A stretch of 51,856 bases of DNA from a bacterium. Its GTDB lineage: Bacteria > Desulfobacterota > DSWW01. Under the pieces are notes generated by a model. The model did no database searches. It was not told the origin of the DNA and saw nothing but the letters and a program-made list of their open reading frames with translations. A program made the translations under genes and the position numbers. Each line of letters opens with the position of its first letter. Position 1 is the stretch's first letter. Positions 36,478-48,910 of this stretch are shown piece by piece. The DNA is taken from contig JANQFG010000165.1 in the NCBI GenBank assembly GCA_028277985.1, forward strand, positions 1 to 51,856. Direction: 5' to 3'.

Positions 36478-37614
36478 ATGGAAGTCAAAATACAAAGAGG
36501 TCAACTGCTTTCTCATCTGCAGAGGGCGCAGAACATCGTCGAGCGAAAGACGACTCTTCCTATTCTTGCCCACGTACTCATGGAGACCGAATCATCGGGC
36601 TTGAGGCTGTCCTCGACGGATCTTGAAGTAGGCGTAACCGAAGCTTGCGATGCTCAGATCGTCAAAGAGGGCAGCACTACGATACATGCAAGAAAATTCT
36701 TTGAAATCATCCGTGAAATTCCTGAAGGGGAAATCCATCTGAAACAGAAGGATGAACAGTTGGAGATTCGTGCGGGCCGGAGCCGGTTTCGACTTCGCTC
36801 CCTTTCACCCGAGGAATTTCCAAGGATTCCGTCCATTCAAACCAGCGAATCCGTAAAGCTCTCGAGCGAAGTGCTCCAGGATATGATCCAGAAGGTGTTC
36901 GTATCGGTTTCTTCGGATGAAACACGTTACACCCTTACGGGCATCCTCACGCATATGATACGCGAGAATGAAGAAACCACGCTTCGAATGGTCTCGACCG
37001 ACGGGCATCGACTCTCTTTCTGTGAGAGGATCCTGCCGGACACGGAATGTCTCTCAGGGTTCCAAAAGAACCCGGAAGGACAGGAACGGGACATCATCCT
37101 CCCCAAGAAAGGGGTGCAGGAGATTCGAAGACTCATGGAAGAAGGGGCAGGGGATCTCGAATTCGGTCTCTTTCAGGAGAATGCGTTCATACGAAAAGAC
37201 AACCTCTCGATGATCATGCGTCTCGTTCAAGGCAAGTTTCCGGACTACGTTGCCGTTTTTCCCGGTGAGATCGAGAGCAAGATCACCGCGGAAGCCCTGG
37301 TCCTGGAAGAGTCGCTCCGAAGGGTATCGGTTCTTTCCACGGAGAAGTCAAAGGGGGTCCGCTTTTCGGTACAACCCGGCAAGCTCACCTTCTTCTCCAA
37401 CAGCCCTGAAATCGGGGAAGCGGAAGAGGAAGTGGATGTCGAATACCAGGGCGAACCCTTCGAGGTTGCCTTCAATGTCAGGTACCTTCTCGATTTTCTG
37501 CAGACAGCCAAGGGGAAGGTCAGCATAGAGTTCGGGGCCGGATTCAAGCCCTGTGTAATGAGGGAAGAGGGTGATTTAAAATATAGTTATATAGTAATGC
37601 CTCTTCGCATCTGA
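36478..37614 (+). CDS. dnaN: DNA polymerase III beta sliding clamp
   Basis: Beta clamp (378 aa), the ring that holds the replicase on DNA. Three repeated clamp domains are evident: LLSHLQRAQNIVERKTTLPILAHVLMET at the start, SPEEFPRIPSI in the first linker, TRYTLTGILTHM in the second domain, and LVQGKFPDYVAVFP in the third; it ends YSYIVMPLRI as usual. Length is typical. Lies 201 bases after dnaA; that spacer has further DnaA-box-like words. Confidence 0.97.
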   Translation: MEVKIQRGQLLSHLQRAQNIVERKTTLPILAHVLMETESSGLRLSSTDLEVGVTEACDAQIVKEGSTTIHARKFFEIIREIPEGEIHLKQKDEQLEIRAGRSRFRLRSLSPEEFPRIPSIQTSESVKLSSEVLQDMIQKVFVSVSSDETRYTLTGILTHMIRENEETTLRMVSTDGHRLSFCERILPDTECLSGFQKNPEGQERDIILPKKGVQEIRRLMEEGAGDLEFGLFQENAFIRKDNLSMIMRLVQGKFPDYVAVFPGEIESKITAEALVLEESLRRVSVLSTEKSKGVRFSVQPGKLTFFSNSPEIGEAEEEVDVEYQGEPFEVAFNVRYLLDFLQTAKGKVSIEFGAGFKPCVMREEGDLKYSYIVMPLRI

Positions 37615-37672
37615 CGCCCCCAGGATTCTCCAGGGAAATCCCTGCCTCCGAAGGCCCGGACAGCGGCCCGAG

Positions 37673-37709
37673 AAGACCGGGTCGAAAAACACTGTTTTTC
37701 ACGGGTCTT
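37673..37709 (+). terminator. Hairpin after dnaN
   Basis: Nested inverted repeats: AAGACC (37673-37678) with GGTCTT (37704-37709), and GAAAAACA (37684-37691) with TGTTTTTC (37693-37700). It lies 58 bases past the dnaN stop in the 314-base gap before gyrB. There is no terminal T run, so factor-independent termination is uncertain. Confidence 0.45.
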
Positions 37710-37928
37710 CATTTCTCTCACGGAACGGGAATCAAGCCGTATTGAGGGTTTCGATCGTTTTGGCGAGCCATGCGGTGCCCAGGACGGACGGGATACACAA
37801 CATGTAGTATGCTACTGAAAAGAACACATTTTATAGTATGATTTTCCTTTACAACCACAAGGGGAAATGATAGAATACCGGACTGAAATGAGCCATTTTG
37901 GAACACCTTCATTCAGCGAGGAATGTAC

Positions 37929-40358
37929 GTGAGCGAGAAGACCGAATCCAATTACGATGCCAGTACGATTCGGGTGTTGGGAGGTATAGAAGCGGTCCGC
38001 AAGAGACCGGCCATGTATATCGGCTCAACCGGGACCGAAGGACTGCATCATCTCGTCTTCGAGGTGGTGGACAACAGCATCGATGAGGCCCTTGCCGGGT
38101 TCTGCTCCAAGATCCAGGTCACGATTCACACGGACAACAGCGTGACCGTGGAAGACAACGGACGCGGGATTCCGGTTGATCAGCATGTAACCGAGAACAA
38201 GCCGGCCCTCGAAGTCGTGATGACCACGCTCCACGCAGGCGGCAAGTTCGATGGGAAAACGTACAAGGTTTCCGGAGGGTTGCACGGAGTCGGGATCTCC
38301 GTCGTGAATGCCCTGGCAAAGCATCTGGAGGCGAGGGTCAAGCGAGGCGGAAAGGTTTACGAGCAGAAATACGAGCAAGGCAAGGTCGCCTCGGAACTTC
38401 GGGTCGTGGGAACCACCCAGCGGACCGGGACCCGGGTCCGATTCCTTCCCGATCCGGACATTTTCGAAGACGTGGAATGGAACTTCGATACCCTGGCGCA
38501 ACGATTGAGAGAGCTCTCCTTCCTGAACGCGGGCATCCAGATCACCCTGGAGGACGTGAGGGCGAACAAGAAGAGCGAGTACAGCTACAAAGGGGGCATC
38601 GTCTCGTTCATCGATTTCCTGAACGAAAGCAAGAAGCCCCTCCACAGGAAGATCATCCACGTCCAGGGAAACCGCGACCATGTGGATATCGACATTGCCC
38701 TCCAATACAACGACGGATATACCGAAACGGTCTTCTCGTATGTGAACAACATCAACACCCGGGAGGGAGGAACGCATCTGTCCGGCTTTCGAGCGGCCCT
38801 GACCCGGACGATCAACTCCTACGCGGTGACGAACAACCTGTTCAAGAAGAACGCAAAGACCTCACTCAGTGGAGAGGATATCCGTGAAGGCCTCACGGCT
38901 GTTGTGAGCGTGAAGGTGAGGGACCCCCAGTTCGAAGGACAGACCAAGACCCGACTGGGCAACAGCAATGTCAAGGGGATCGTCGAGAACTTCATCAATG
39001 AGGGGTTGAGCACCTTCCTGGAAGAGAATCCGTCAACCGGCCGAAAGATCGTGGACAAGGTCCACGAGGCGGCCAGGGCAAGGGAGGCGGCCCGGAAAGC
39101 AAAGGAACTCACGCGGCGGAAGAGCGCCCTCGAGGTGAGCTCCCTTCCGGGAAAGCTCGCGGATTGTCAGGAGAAAGACCCCCAGCATAGCGAGATCTTC
39201 CTCGTGGAGGGGGACTCGGCGGGGGGATCCGCCAAGCAGGGTAGAGACCGGAAGTGTCAGGCGATTCTGCCGCTGAAGGGCAAGATTCTCAACGTGGAGA
39301 AGGCCCGACTGGACAAGATGCTCCAGAACCAGGAGATCGGGTGCATGATCACGGCTCTTGGCAGCGGAATCGGGGAGGACGATTTCCGGATCGAGAACCT
39401 GAGATACCACAAGATCATCATCATGACGGATGCGGATGTGGACGGGGCGCATATCCGGACCCTTCTGCTCACCTTCTTCTATCGACACTACCGGGAGCTT
39501 GTCGAGAGGGGATATCTCTACATCGCCCAGCCGCCCCTGTATCTCTTGAAGGATTCGAAAAAGAAGGACTCGAAATACATCAAGGACGACGGCGAGTTCA
39601 TGGAGTACCTGCTCGACAGGGGTGTAAAGGACACGAAGGTTCACCTCAGAGACGGAAAGCAGGTGAAGGACGCCCATCTCAAGAAGCTCGTCACCAAGAT
39701 CATCCGCTTCGATGAGCTTCTGGCAAGGCTTCGGCCCGGCCTGGTGGACAGAGAAATGTTGAGGGATCTTCTCCTCCGGACCCGCTTCTCGGAAAGTATG
39801 CTGCAGGACAGGGATGAGTTGGAAAGAACGGTGGGCGAGTTATGGGAGGGAAGGAAGGAGGAGAGCTTCTCGAGGGAACAGGAGGAATACTTCATCGAGG
39901 AGGATCCTGAGAACAATTGCCATCGGATCCGATACCTTTCCGCACAGAACGGGTCGAGATGGGAGACCGTGGTCGATGCGGAGCTCGTCGAGGTCCCTGC
40001 ATTTCGGGAACTCATGAGAATCGTGGGGGAGTTCGATGACATTGGCGAGCCTCCCTACCGGCTGGAAAAAGCAGAGGAAGAGACAGAAGTGGAGGGTCTG
40101 TTCCAGCTCAAGGAACACGTCCTGCAACTCGGTAGAAAAGGGCTGGGCATCCAGCGCTACAAGGGTCTGGGAGAGATGAATCCCGGACAGCTCTGGGAAA
40201 CCACCATGAACCCGGAAACCCGAACGCTGCTTCAGGTTGCGATCGCCGACGCGGCCGAGGCGGAGCGAATCTTCAGCACCCTCATGGGAGATGATGTTGA
40301 GCCGAGGCGCCAGTTCATCTCCGAGAATGCCCTTCAGGTGCAGAACCTAGACATCTAG
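37929..40358 (+). CDS. gyrB: DNA gyrase subunit B
   Basis: ATPase subunit of gyrase (809 aa). GHKL domain: GGIEAVRKRPAMYIGSTG, EVVDNSIDEALAG, VEDNGRGIPVD, GGKFDGKTYKVSGGLHGVG. Toprim domain: VEGDSAGGSAKQGRDR, MTDADVDGAHIRTLLL; C-terminal QRYKGLGEMNPGQLWETTM. The length of about 805 with an insert in the Toprim part is typical of Gram-negative GyrB. GTG 37929 is preferred because GAGG lies about seven bases upstream; ATG 37923 abuts that site. The region upstream (37.7-37.9 kb) is AT-rich and likely carries its own promoter. Confidence 0.95.
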   Translation: MSEKTESNYDASTIRVLGGIEAVRKRPAMYIGSTGTEGLHHLVFEVVDNSIDEALAGFCSKIQVTIHTDNSVTVEDNGRGIPVDQHVTENKPALEVVMTTLHAGGKFDGKTYKVSGGLHGVGISVVNALAKHLEARVKRGGKVYEQKYEQGKVASELRVVGTTQRTGTRVRFLPDPDIFEDVEWNFDTLAQRLRELSFLNAGIQITLEDVRANKKSEYSYKGGIVSFIDFLNESKKPLHRKIIHVQGNRDHVDIDIALQYNDGYTETVFSYVNNINTREGGTHLSGFRAALTRTINSYAVTNNLFKKNAKTSLSGEDIREGLTAVVSVKVRDPQFEGQTKTRLGNSNVKGIVENFINEGLSTFLEENPSTGRKIVDKVHEAARAREAARKAKELTRRKSALEVSSLPGKLADCQEKDPQHSEIFLVEGDSAGGSAKQGRDRKCQAILPLKGKILNVEKARLDKMLQNQEIGCMITALGSGIGEDDFRIENLRYHKIIIMTDADVDGAHIRTLLLTFFYRHYRELVERGYLYIAQPPLYLLKDSKKKDSKYIKDDGEFMEYLLDRGVKDTKVHLRDGKQVKDAHLKKLVTKIIRFDELLARLRPGLVDREMLRDLLLRTRFSESMLQDRDELERTVGELWEGRKEESFSREQEEYFIEEDPENNCHRIRYLSAQNGSRWETVVDAELVEVPAFRELMRIVGEFDDIGEPPYRLEKAEEETEVEGLFQLKEHVLQLGRKGLGIQRYKGLGEMNPGQLWETTMNPETRTLLQVAIADAAEAERIFSTLMGDDVEPRRQFISENALQVQNLDI

Positions 40359-40471
40359 TCCGCCCCAGCCATTCGCTTATCTGGGGCCGGAACGAGCTCG
40401 AACGATTGAGCTGCCCCGCCCAGGTCAAAGGGTAGAGGTGCAAGACAAAGCGGACAGAGGAGAATAGAGGC

Positions 40472-42904
<2,433 letters not shown>

Positions 42905-43702
42905 AACGAGGCTTCTTCTCTCCGTCTCGATGCTCTTCGGAGTCGTGCTGGGCTGTCTGGCAGGGCCGGGATGCACCGGCGCCGACAGCGACGCCGAGTA
43001 CAAAAAGGCGGAGCAGTTCTGGCAGAGGAAGATGTACGGCCTGGCTGCTCAGGGCTACGAGCACTTCGCCTCCCAGCACCCCAGACATCCGAAGGCCCCG
43101 CAAAGCCTGTACAAAGCAGGTTTCATTTACGCCTACTACCTGGCGGACTACCCACGCGCGATTCAGCTGTTCCATAGACTGATCGCCCTTCACCCGGCGA
43201 GCCCCTTCTGTCTGCAGGCCCACCAAAGCCTTGCCGAGACCTATGCGACGCGACTGAGGCAATATCCCCAGGCCATCGCACAGTACCTCCGGGTCATAGA
43301 CCTGGAGAGGAAAGAAGGCAGGGATGCTTCGCCTTATCTGTACGAGGTAGGGCGGTGTTACTTCCTGATGGGAGATTCGAATCAGGCAGTAAAGGTGTTC
43401 GAGCGGATCTGCCGGGAGGCACCGAAGGGCAAGCTCGCCGACAGCGCGGCCTATCAAGTGGGATTCATTCGCTTCCTCGAGGGCGACTGGGAGGCCGCCG
43501 AGAAGGACTTTCGTCTGCTCCTGGAACGGTACCCGGAAAGTGAATGGATCTTTGACGGCATGCTCCACCTGGCCCGAAGCCTGAAGAAGCTGGATCGTCA
43601 CCAGGAATCCACTGCCGTCATCCGGGAGATGAAAGAGAAGTTTCCAAACAGGGCGGCGACACTCGAAACGACAGAGCAGTCGGGAAGCGAGCAGCGCGCA
43701 CG

Positions 43703-46090
43703 ATGAAACGGAGAAATCTGCCCAAAGTCCTGGAGGAGTTGGAGCACGCCAAGTTCTTTTCGCCCTGTCTCACAGCAAAGGTCGCTCTACCCGCCCGTCC
43801 AGGCGAGTTCTCCGATTTTCCGGAGAGCCTCTCAGAGGAGCTCAAGGGAGCACTGAGCCAGAGAGGGATCAGGAACCTCTATTCGCACCAGGCAGAGGCC
43901 TTCGAGAGGACGAAGGCAGGTGAAGACGTCATCGTGGTGACGCCAACGGCATCCGGAAAAACCCTCTGCTACAACCTGCCCGTTCTGAACGCCATAGACC
44001 GAGACCCGACGAGCAGGGCCCTGTACCTGTTTCCGACCAAGGCCCTTTCCCAGGACCAGCTCGCCGAGTTCGAGGGCCTGGTGCAAGGCTTGAAGGCGGC
44101 CGTAAAGGCCTACACCTACGACGGGGATACACCCGGCGACATCCGGAGGGCCATCCGGAAGAAGGCTCACGTGGTCATCACGAATCCGGACATGCTGCAT
44201 GCCGGCATTCTGCCGCACCACACGAAGTGGAACGAGTTCTTCCGCAACCTCTGTTTCATCGTGATCGATGAAACGCACACGTATCGCGGCGTCTTCGGAA
44301 GCCACATGGTCAATGTGATGCGACGCCTCCACAGGGTTTGCAGGCATTACGGCTCCAAACCCCAGTTCATCTGCTGCTCCGCAACGATCGCGAACCCCCA
44401 GGAGGTTGCGAACCGGCTGGTCGAGGGGGAGGTGGAGCTCATCGACCGGAACGGGGCGCCGCAGGGGGAGAAGCGATTCTACTTCATCAACCCGCCTGTC
44501 GTTCAGAAGGAGCTCGGGCTTCGAAAATCACCGCTCGCCATGGCTCAGAGGATTGCGGGCGAGCTGCTCCGAAGCGAAATCTCCACGATCGTATTCACGA
44601 CCACGAGGCTGAACGTGGAGGTCCTGACCAAGTACCTGAAAGATCTGTTCAAGCCGTCCGGCACGGGGGAAGAGCAGAAGGTTCGAGGATACCGTGGAGG
44701 ATACCTGCCGAACCTGAGGCGAGAAATCGAAAAAGGCCTGAGGGAAGGCAAGATCAAGGGCGTTGTGAGCACGAATGCGCTCGAACTGGGGGTGGATATC
44801 GGGAGCCTCGAGGCCTGCATCCTGACCGGGTACCCCGGTTCCATCGCGAGCACGTGGCAGCAGGCGGGAAGGGCCGGCAGAAAGGCGGGACTGTCCTGCG
44901 CTGTTCTCGTTTCCAGAAGCACGCCTCTGGATCAGTTCATCATTCGTCACCCGGATTATTTCTTCGGCAGATCGCCCGAGAATGCACGGCTCAACCCGGA
45001 AAACCTCACGATTCTATTGAGCCACATCCAGTGTGCAGCTTTTGAGCTCCCCTTTCAGAAGGGCGAGGCCTTCGGGGAGGCGGATCTGGAGGAGATTCTG
45101 GACTTCCTGGCGGAAAAACGCGTCCTGAGGCGGTTGGGAGACAGCTGGTACTGGGCCGAGGACAGCTACCCGGCCGACCGAATCAGCCTCCGAAGCGTAG
45201 CGGCCGAGAATTTCGTCGTCCTCGACAAGTCCGAGGGGAATCAGGTCGTGGCCGAGGTGGATTTCGAGAGCGCCCCGCTGACGGTGTACCCCGGCGCCAT
45301 CTACATGGTGGAAAGCCAGCAGTATCAGGTCGAAGAGCTCGACCACGATAATCGAAAAGCCTATGTCACGCCCGTAAAGGCCGAGTATTACACGGAGGCG
45401 GTACTTTACACCCATCTGAAGATCCTGGACGTGTTCTTGTCCGATCCGGAACAGGCGGAGAAGGGGGGATCCCTGTTTCAGGAGGGAGAGGTGCACGTGC
45501 TGAACCACGTGGCAGGCTTCAAGAAATTGAAATTCTACACCGTGGAGAACCTGGGATACGGGGAGGTCTCCCTGCCGGACCAGGAGATGCATACCACGGC
45601 CTTCTGGATCACCGTGCCGCCCGAGGAAGTCCACGAGATCGGGCTTTCGATTCAAGAGCTCCTCGAGGCCCTGGCCGGGGTGGGCTATGCCATGCAACAC
45701 ATGGCCTCCTTCCTGCTGATGTGTGAGACGAGAGATCTCGGCAAATGCATTGGGGATCCGTATCTCCAATGGTTCTATCCTGCGGAAACAGACCGCATTC
45801 CCCATGACCGCCTGCCTGTAGACGAACACGGGATGCCCCTGGGGGAAACCGGCGACCGGGGATTTCGACCGACCCTGTTTCTCTACGATGCGTACCCCGG
45901 CGGCGTCGGCCTGAGCTCCTATTTGTTCTCGAGGAGAGACGAGCTGCTCAGCGGCACGCTGGCCGTGGTCGAGCGGTGCGCCTGCGAAAGCGGATGCCCC
46001 TCCTGCGTGGGCCCTTCCGGAGCGGTGGGAGAAAAGGCAAAGCAAGACGCTGTGAGGCTTCTCAAGTGGATGATCTCCGGGAGAGGCTGA
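43703..46090 (+). CDS. mrfA: MrfA-type DEXH helicase with DUF1998
   Basis: Superfamily 2 helicase of 795 aa (YprA/Hrq1 type). LYSHQAEAFERTKAGEDVIVVTPTASGKTLCYNLP is the Q-motif and Walker A; IVIDETHTYRGVFGSH is the DEXH box; FICCSATIANP motif III; STNALELGVDIGSLEACILTGYPGSIASTWQQAGRAGRKA covers motifs V-VI. The C-terminal DUF1998/MZB region has the four-cysteine site CACESGCPSC. In Bacillus, MrfA works with the exonuclease MrfB in mitomycin C damage repair; here the next gene is MrfB-like, which supports the assignment. ATG overlaps the upstream stop (ATGA). Confidence 0.92.
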   Translation: MKRRNLPKVLEELEHAKFFSPCLTAKVALPARPGEFSDFPESLSEELKGALSQRGIRNLYSHQAEAFERTKAGEDVIVVTPTASGKTLCYNLPVLNAIDRDPTSRALYLFPTKALSQDQLAEFEGLVQGLKAAVKAYTYDGDTPGDIRRAIRKKAHVVITNPDMLHAGILPHHTKWNEFFRNLCFIVIDETHTYRGVFGSHMVNVMRRLHRVCRHYGSKPQFICCSATIANPQEVANRLVEGEVELIDRNGAPQGEKRFYFINPPVVQKELGLRKSPLAMAQRIAGELLRSEISTIVFTTTRLNVEVLTKYLKDLFKPSGTGEEQKVRGYRGGYLPNLRREIEKGLREGKIKGVVSTNALELGVDIGSLEACILTGYPGSIASTWQQAGRAGRKAGLSCAVLVSRSTPLDQFIIRHPDYFFGRSPENARLNPENLTILLSHIQCAAFELPFQKGEAFGEADLEEILDFLAEKRVLRRLGDSWYWAEDSYPADRISLRSVAAENFVVLDKSEGNQVVAEVDFESAPLTVYPGAIYMVESQQYQVEELDHDNRKAYVTPVKAEYYTEAVLYTHLKILDVFLSDPEQAEKGGSLFQEGEVHVLNHVAGFKKLKFYTVENLGYGEVSLPDQEMHTTAFWITVPPEEVHEIGLSIQELLEALAGVGYAMQHMASFLLMCETRDLGKCIGDPYLQWFYPAETDRIPHDRLPVDEHGMPLGETGDRGFRPTLFLYDAYPGGVGLSSYLFSRRDELLSGTLAVVERCACESGCPSCVGPSGAVGEKAKQDAVRLLKWMISGRG

Positions 46091-47394
46091 AGCGCCTCCA
46101 GCGAGCGTACGGCGCAACGCGCCGCCCCGAGCGTCGGCAAGACGAACCGTCCGAAGAAGATCCCGGAACCAGACCCGCTTCCCTGCGTGAACAGCTCGAA
46201 AGGATCGAACAGCGAAGTTCCCGAGGCCGCCTGACTCGAGAAGGGCTGTCAGGCAGGACCAGGCCCCCCCGGCTCGAGGAGGTGCTCCACGGAGAGGAAG
46301 TGGCGACCCCTTTGGGCGCCTGTTACGAGGTAAAGGCCGTGTACCGGGACACTTTTCGGCATGGCGACCACTGCATCGGCGACTTCCGAACCATCGACAT
46401 GAATGCCTTGGGCCTGTTCTGCGGGGGCGCGGACGGCCTCGACGCGCGGGCCGAGGATTTCCTGTTCATGGATCTGGAGACGACCGGTCTTTCTCTCGGG
46501 ACGGGGACCTACGGCTTCCTCGTCGGGCTCGGGTACTTCCGGGAGGCCCAATACCGCGTTCACCAGGTGTTCCTGAGAGATTTTGGAGAGGAGCCCGCAT
46601 TCCTACACCATGTGCAGCGAATCATGGCACCCTTTCGGCATCTGGTTACGTTCAACGGTAAGACCTTTGACGTGCCGCTCCTGGAGGCGCGCTTCGCCAT
46701 GTGCTCCCAGCCCGAGACCCTGCGGGAGATGATCTCCTGGGACCTCTTATACCCTGCCAGAAGGTTGTGGTATGATCGCCTGGAGGATTGCAGGCTGGAA
46801 ACCATCGAACGAGAGAGGCTGGGTGTTGCCAGGGAGGGCCAGGACATCTCGGGGGATCAGATTCCCCGTGCGTATTTCCGCTATGTTCACGAAGGGGACG
46901 CCCGCGATATGGATCGGATCGTGTACCACAATGCCATGGACGTGTTGACCATGGCCTCTCTGGCCATCCATATCGACAAAAGCCTGCGGGAAAAGGACCC
47001 TTCCCGGTCAAACCTCCTCTCTGTGGGAAAATACTACGAGAAAAAGGGGATTCAGGGACTGGGGGCGGAATTCTTCGAGGCGGTCTCCTGCCAGGGGCCG
47101 CCCTCTCAAGAGAAAGACCGGGCCCAATTCCATCTGGCGAGGCAGCACAGGCGGGAGGGAAGGTTTGAAGAGGCAGTCCGTATCTGGAAGGGGCTCGTCG
47201 AAAGGGAGGGCTACGGATTCCTCGCCTGTTGTGTGGAGATTGCAAAGCACTTGGAGCATCGGACAAGGGAGTACGACGGAGCCATCGAAGTCGTACTGTA
47301 TGCCCTGGAACGGACGGGCCCGGAAGAGCCGAGGCTCAGGGCTGACCTTGAGAAGAGACTCCATCGACTCAGAAGAAAGAAGGGAACAGCGTGA
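46066..47394 (+). CDS. mrfB: MrfB-type RNase H-like exonuclease with TPR region
   Basis: Protein of 442 aa of the YprB/MrfB family. The DEDD exonuclease core shows FLFMDLETTGLSLGTGTYGF (Asp and Glu), FNGKTFDVPLLEARF (second Asp) and VYHNAMDVLTMASL (HxxxD, last Asp). A C-terminal TPR-like helical region (SVGKYYEKKGIQGLGAEFFEAV onward) follows. It is predicted to degrade DNA around lesions opened by MrfA. GTG at 46066 (GAGG eight bases upstream) overlaps mrfA by 25 bases. The family and pairing are known from Bacillus; the role here is inferred from this pairing. Confidence 0.88.
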   Translation: MDDLRERLKRLQRAYGATRRPERRQDEPSEEDPGTRPASLREQLERIEQRSSRGRLTREGLSGRTRPPRLEEVLHGEEVATPLGACYEVKAVYRDTFRHGDHCIGDFRTIDMNALGLFCGGADGLDARAEDFLFMDLETTGLSLGTGTYGFLVGLGYFREAQYRVHQVFLRDFGEEPAFLHHVQRIMAPFRHLVTFNGKTFDVPLLEARFAMCSQPETLREMISWDLLYPARRLWYDRLEDCRLETIERERLGVAREGQDISGDQIPRAYFRYVHEGDARDMDRIVYHNAMDVLTMASLAIHIDKSLREKDPSRSNLLSVGKYYEKKGIQGLGAEFFEAVSCQGPPSQEKDRAQFHLARQHRREGRFEEAVRIWKGLVEREGYGFLACCVEIAKHLEHRTREYDGAIEVVLYALERTGPEEPRLRADLEKRLHRLRRKKGTA

Positions 47395-47885
47395 GCAGCA
47401 AAAGAACTCGATCCGTGCTTTTCGTGTGCACGGGCAACCTCTGCAGGAGCCCGATGGCGGAGGTGATCCTGAAGGATCGCATCCAGAAGCAGGGCCTCAA
47501 GGGTATTCAGGTGTCATCGGCGGGAACTTGGGGGCTGGAGGGTGAACCGGCCGCCAAACATGCGATCCGTGTGTGTGCGGACAGGGGAATCGATCTGTCC
47601 GGCCATGTGGCCAGAAGGCTGACCCGGGAGATGGTGGAAGAGAGCGATCTGTTGCTGGCAATGGAAATGGAGCATTTCCAGCTCGTGCTGGATCTGGAGC
47701 CGGAAGCCTTTTCCAAGACGCGCATGTTGAGCAGCTACGGGGTAAAGCAGAGTCGAATCGATCCGCCCATCCGGGATCCCTACGGGAGGCCGAAGAAAGC
47801 CTACGTGAGTTGTTTCGAAGAACTCGCCCGGTATATCGATGCCCTGGTGGAAGATCTTGCGAGCGAGACTGAAGACGCAGAGTGA
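47391..47885 (+). CDS. Low molecular weight protein-tyrosine phosphatase family
   Basis: Phosphatase of 164 aa. VLFVCTGNLCRSPMAEVIL holds the CX5R loop (Cys13 to Arg19 approx.), and the general acid is in PPIRDPYG. SSAGTWGLEGEPAAKHAIRVCADRGIDLSGHVARRL is typical of the family. Could act on protein tyrosine, phosphoarginine or exopolysaccharide regulators. GTG start overlaps the mrfB stop by four bases, so it belongs to the same operon, though a functional link is not evident. Confidence 0.9.
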   Translation: MSSKRTRSVLFVCTGNLCRSPMAEVILKDRIQKQGLKGIQVSSAGTWGLEGEPAAKHAIRVCADRGIDLSGHVARRLTREMVEESDLLLAMEMEHFQLVLDLEPEAFSKTRMLSSYGVKQSRIDPPIRDPYGRPKKAYVSCFEELARYIDALVEDLASETEDAE

Positions 47886-47890
47886 GGGAA

Positions 47891-47927
47891 ATCAGGGGTC
47901 AGGGGTCGGGGATCAGGGGTCAGGCCC
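47891..47927. repeat. GGGGTCAGG repeat
   Basis: Stretch of ATCAGGGGTC/GGGGTCAGG words between the phosphatase and rsmG. The word GGGGTCAGGCCC is shared with 7201-7240 and 8970-8982. Confidence 0.55.
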
Positions 47928-47971
47928 AGCGCCTCCCCTTTGACCCAGTGGCGGCCAAAAGGGGTTAACGG

Positions 47972-48661
47972 ATGGCAGCGGCTCGGGAGCAGCAGACCCC
48001 CCAGGGAATTGACAGCGCACTGGAGGAATTCCGTCAAATCGCTCCCACATACGGTGTCGAGCCGACCCCACCCCAGATCGAGCAGATCCGGACCTACGTG
48101 TCGGAGCTCCTCCGCTGGAACGAGAAGATCAACCTCACGGCCGCCAAGGAGCCGGAAGAGGTCCTCTTGAGGCATGTACTGGATTCTCTGGTTCCTCTGG
48201 CCCACATTTCGCCCGTGAACAGGCTGCTGGATGTCGGAACCGGGGGCGGCCTGCCGGGGATCCCGATCAAGATCTTCAGACCCGAGCTCTCCATCGTTCT
48301 TCTGGAGGCCCGAAGAAAGAAGGTGTCATTCAACCAGCACCTGGTCGACAAACTGGAACTGGCCGGGATCGAGCTGATATGGGGGCGGCTGGGCGATGCG
48401 GAGATCGACGAAAGCCTTGCCGAAAGGCCCTTTGACGGCATCATCACGCGAGCGACGCTCCCTGGCGCGCAGATCCTCAGGCTGGGAGCAGGTGCCCTGC
48501 GACCCGGAGGAACCTTCTTCCTGATGATGGGCGCGATGGAACAAGAGCAGCGGGAAGCCCTTCAGGAAGAAGCCACGGTTCTGGGCGTTGGCCGGGTCCG
48601 TGTATTTCCCTACCAACTGCCGGGCCAGAATCATGAAATGAATCTTGTTCTGGTTGGTTGA
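47972..48661 (+). CDS. rsmG: 16S rRNA (guanine527-N7)-methyltransferase
   Basis: SAM-dependent methyltransferase (229 aa, GidB). RWNEKINLTAAKEPEEVLLRHVLDSL, then the SAM loop LLDVGTGGGLPGIPIKI, and ITRATLPGAQILRLG are family-specific. Found next to parAB in many genomes, as here. ATG 47972 with AAAAGGGG upstream. The first parS site lies nine bases after its stop. Confidence 0.95.
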   Translation: MAAAREQQTPQGIDSALEEFRQIAPTYGVEPTPPQIEQIRTYVSELLRWNEKINLTAAKEPEEVLLRHVLDSLVPLAHISPVNRLLDVGTGGGLPGIPIKIFRPELSIVLLEARRKKVSFNQHLVDKLELAGIELIWGRLGDAEIDESLAERPFDGIITRATLPGAQILRLGAGALRPGGTFFLMMGAMEQEQREALQEEATVLGVGRVRVFPYQLPGQNHEMNLVLVG

Positions 48662-48670
48662 AAGCCGACC

Positions 48671-48684
48671 GTTTCACGTGAAAC
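48671..48684. promoter_or_regulatory. parS centromere site 1
   Basis: GTTTCACGTGAAAC, a perfect match to the core of the bacterial parS consensus TGTTTCACGTGAAACA, followed by A. ParB (50 kb) should bind here to organise the origin region. Confidence 0.92.
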
Positions 48685-48896
48685 AATCCGCCCCCCGCGA
48701 CCCGTGCCACCCGGGTATTAGCCATAAGCAGTCAGGTATTAGCCCGCCCCACGTTCGTCCCGGCGCCCGTGCCCTTACCCGTGCCCGACCATGGAGGAGG
48801 ATGGGGGAATGGAAAGAGCGCCCCCCCGGTGGCGGTGGGAGGACGAATACCTGAAACCTAATGGCTGACAGCCAGGTGGAGGGGTGGCGAGGGGCC

Positions 48897-48910
48897 GTTT
48901 CACGTGAAAC
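48897..48910. promoter_or_regulatory. parS centromere site 2
   Basis: Second GTTTCACGTGAAAC, 226 bases from the first and 109 bases before the parA ATG. Identical core. Confidence 0.92.
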
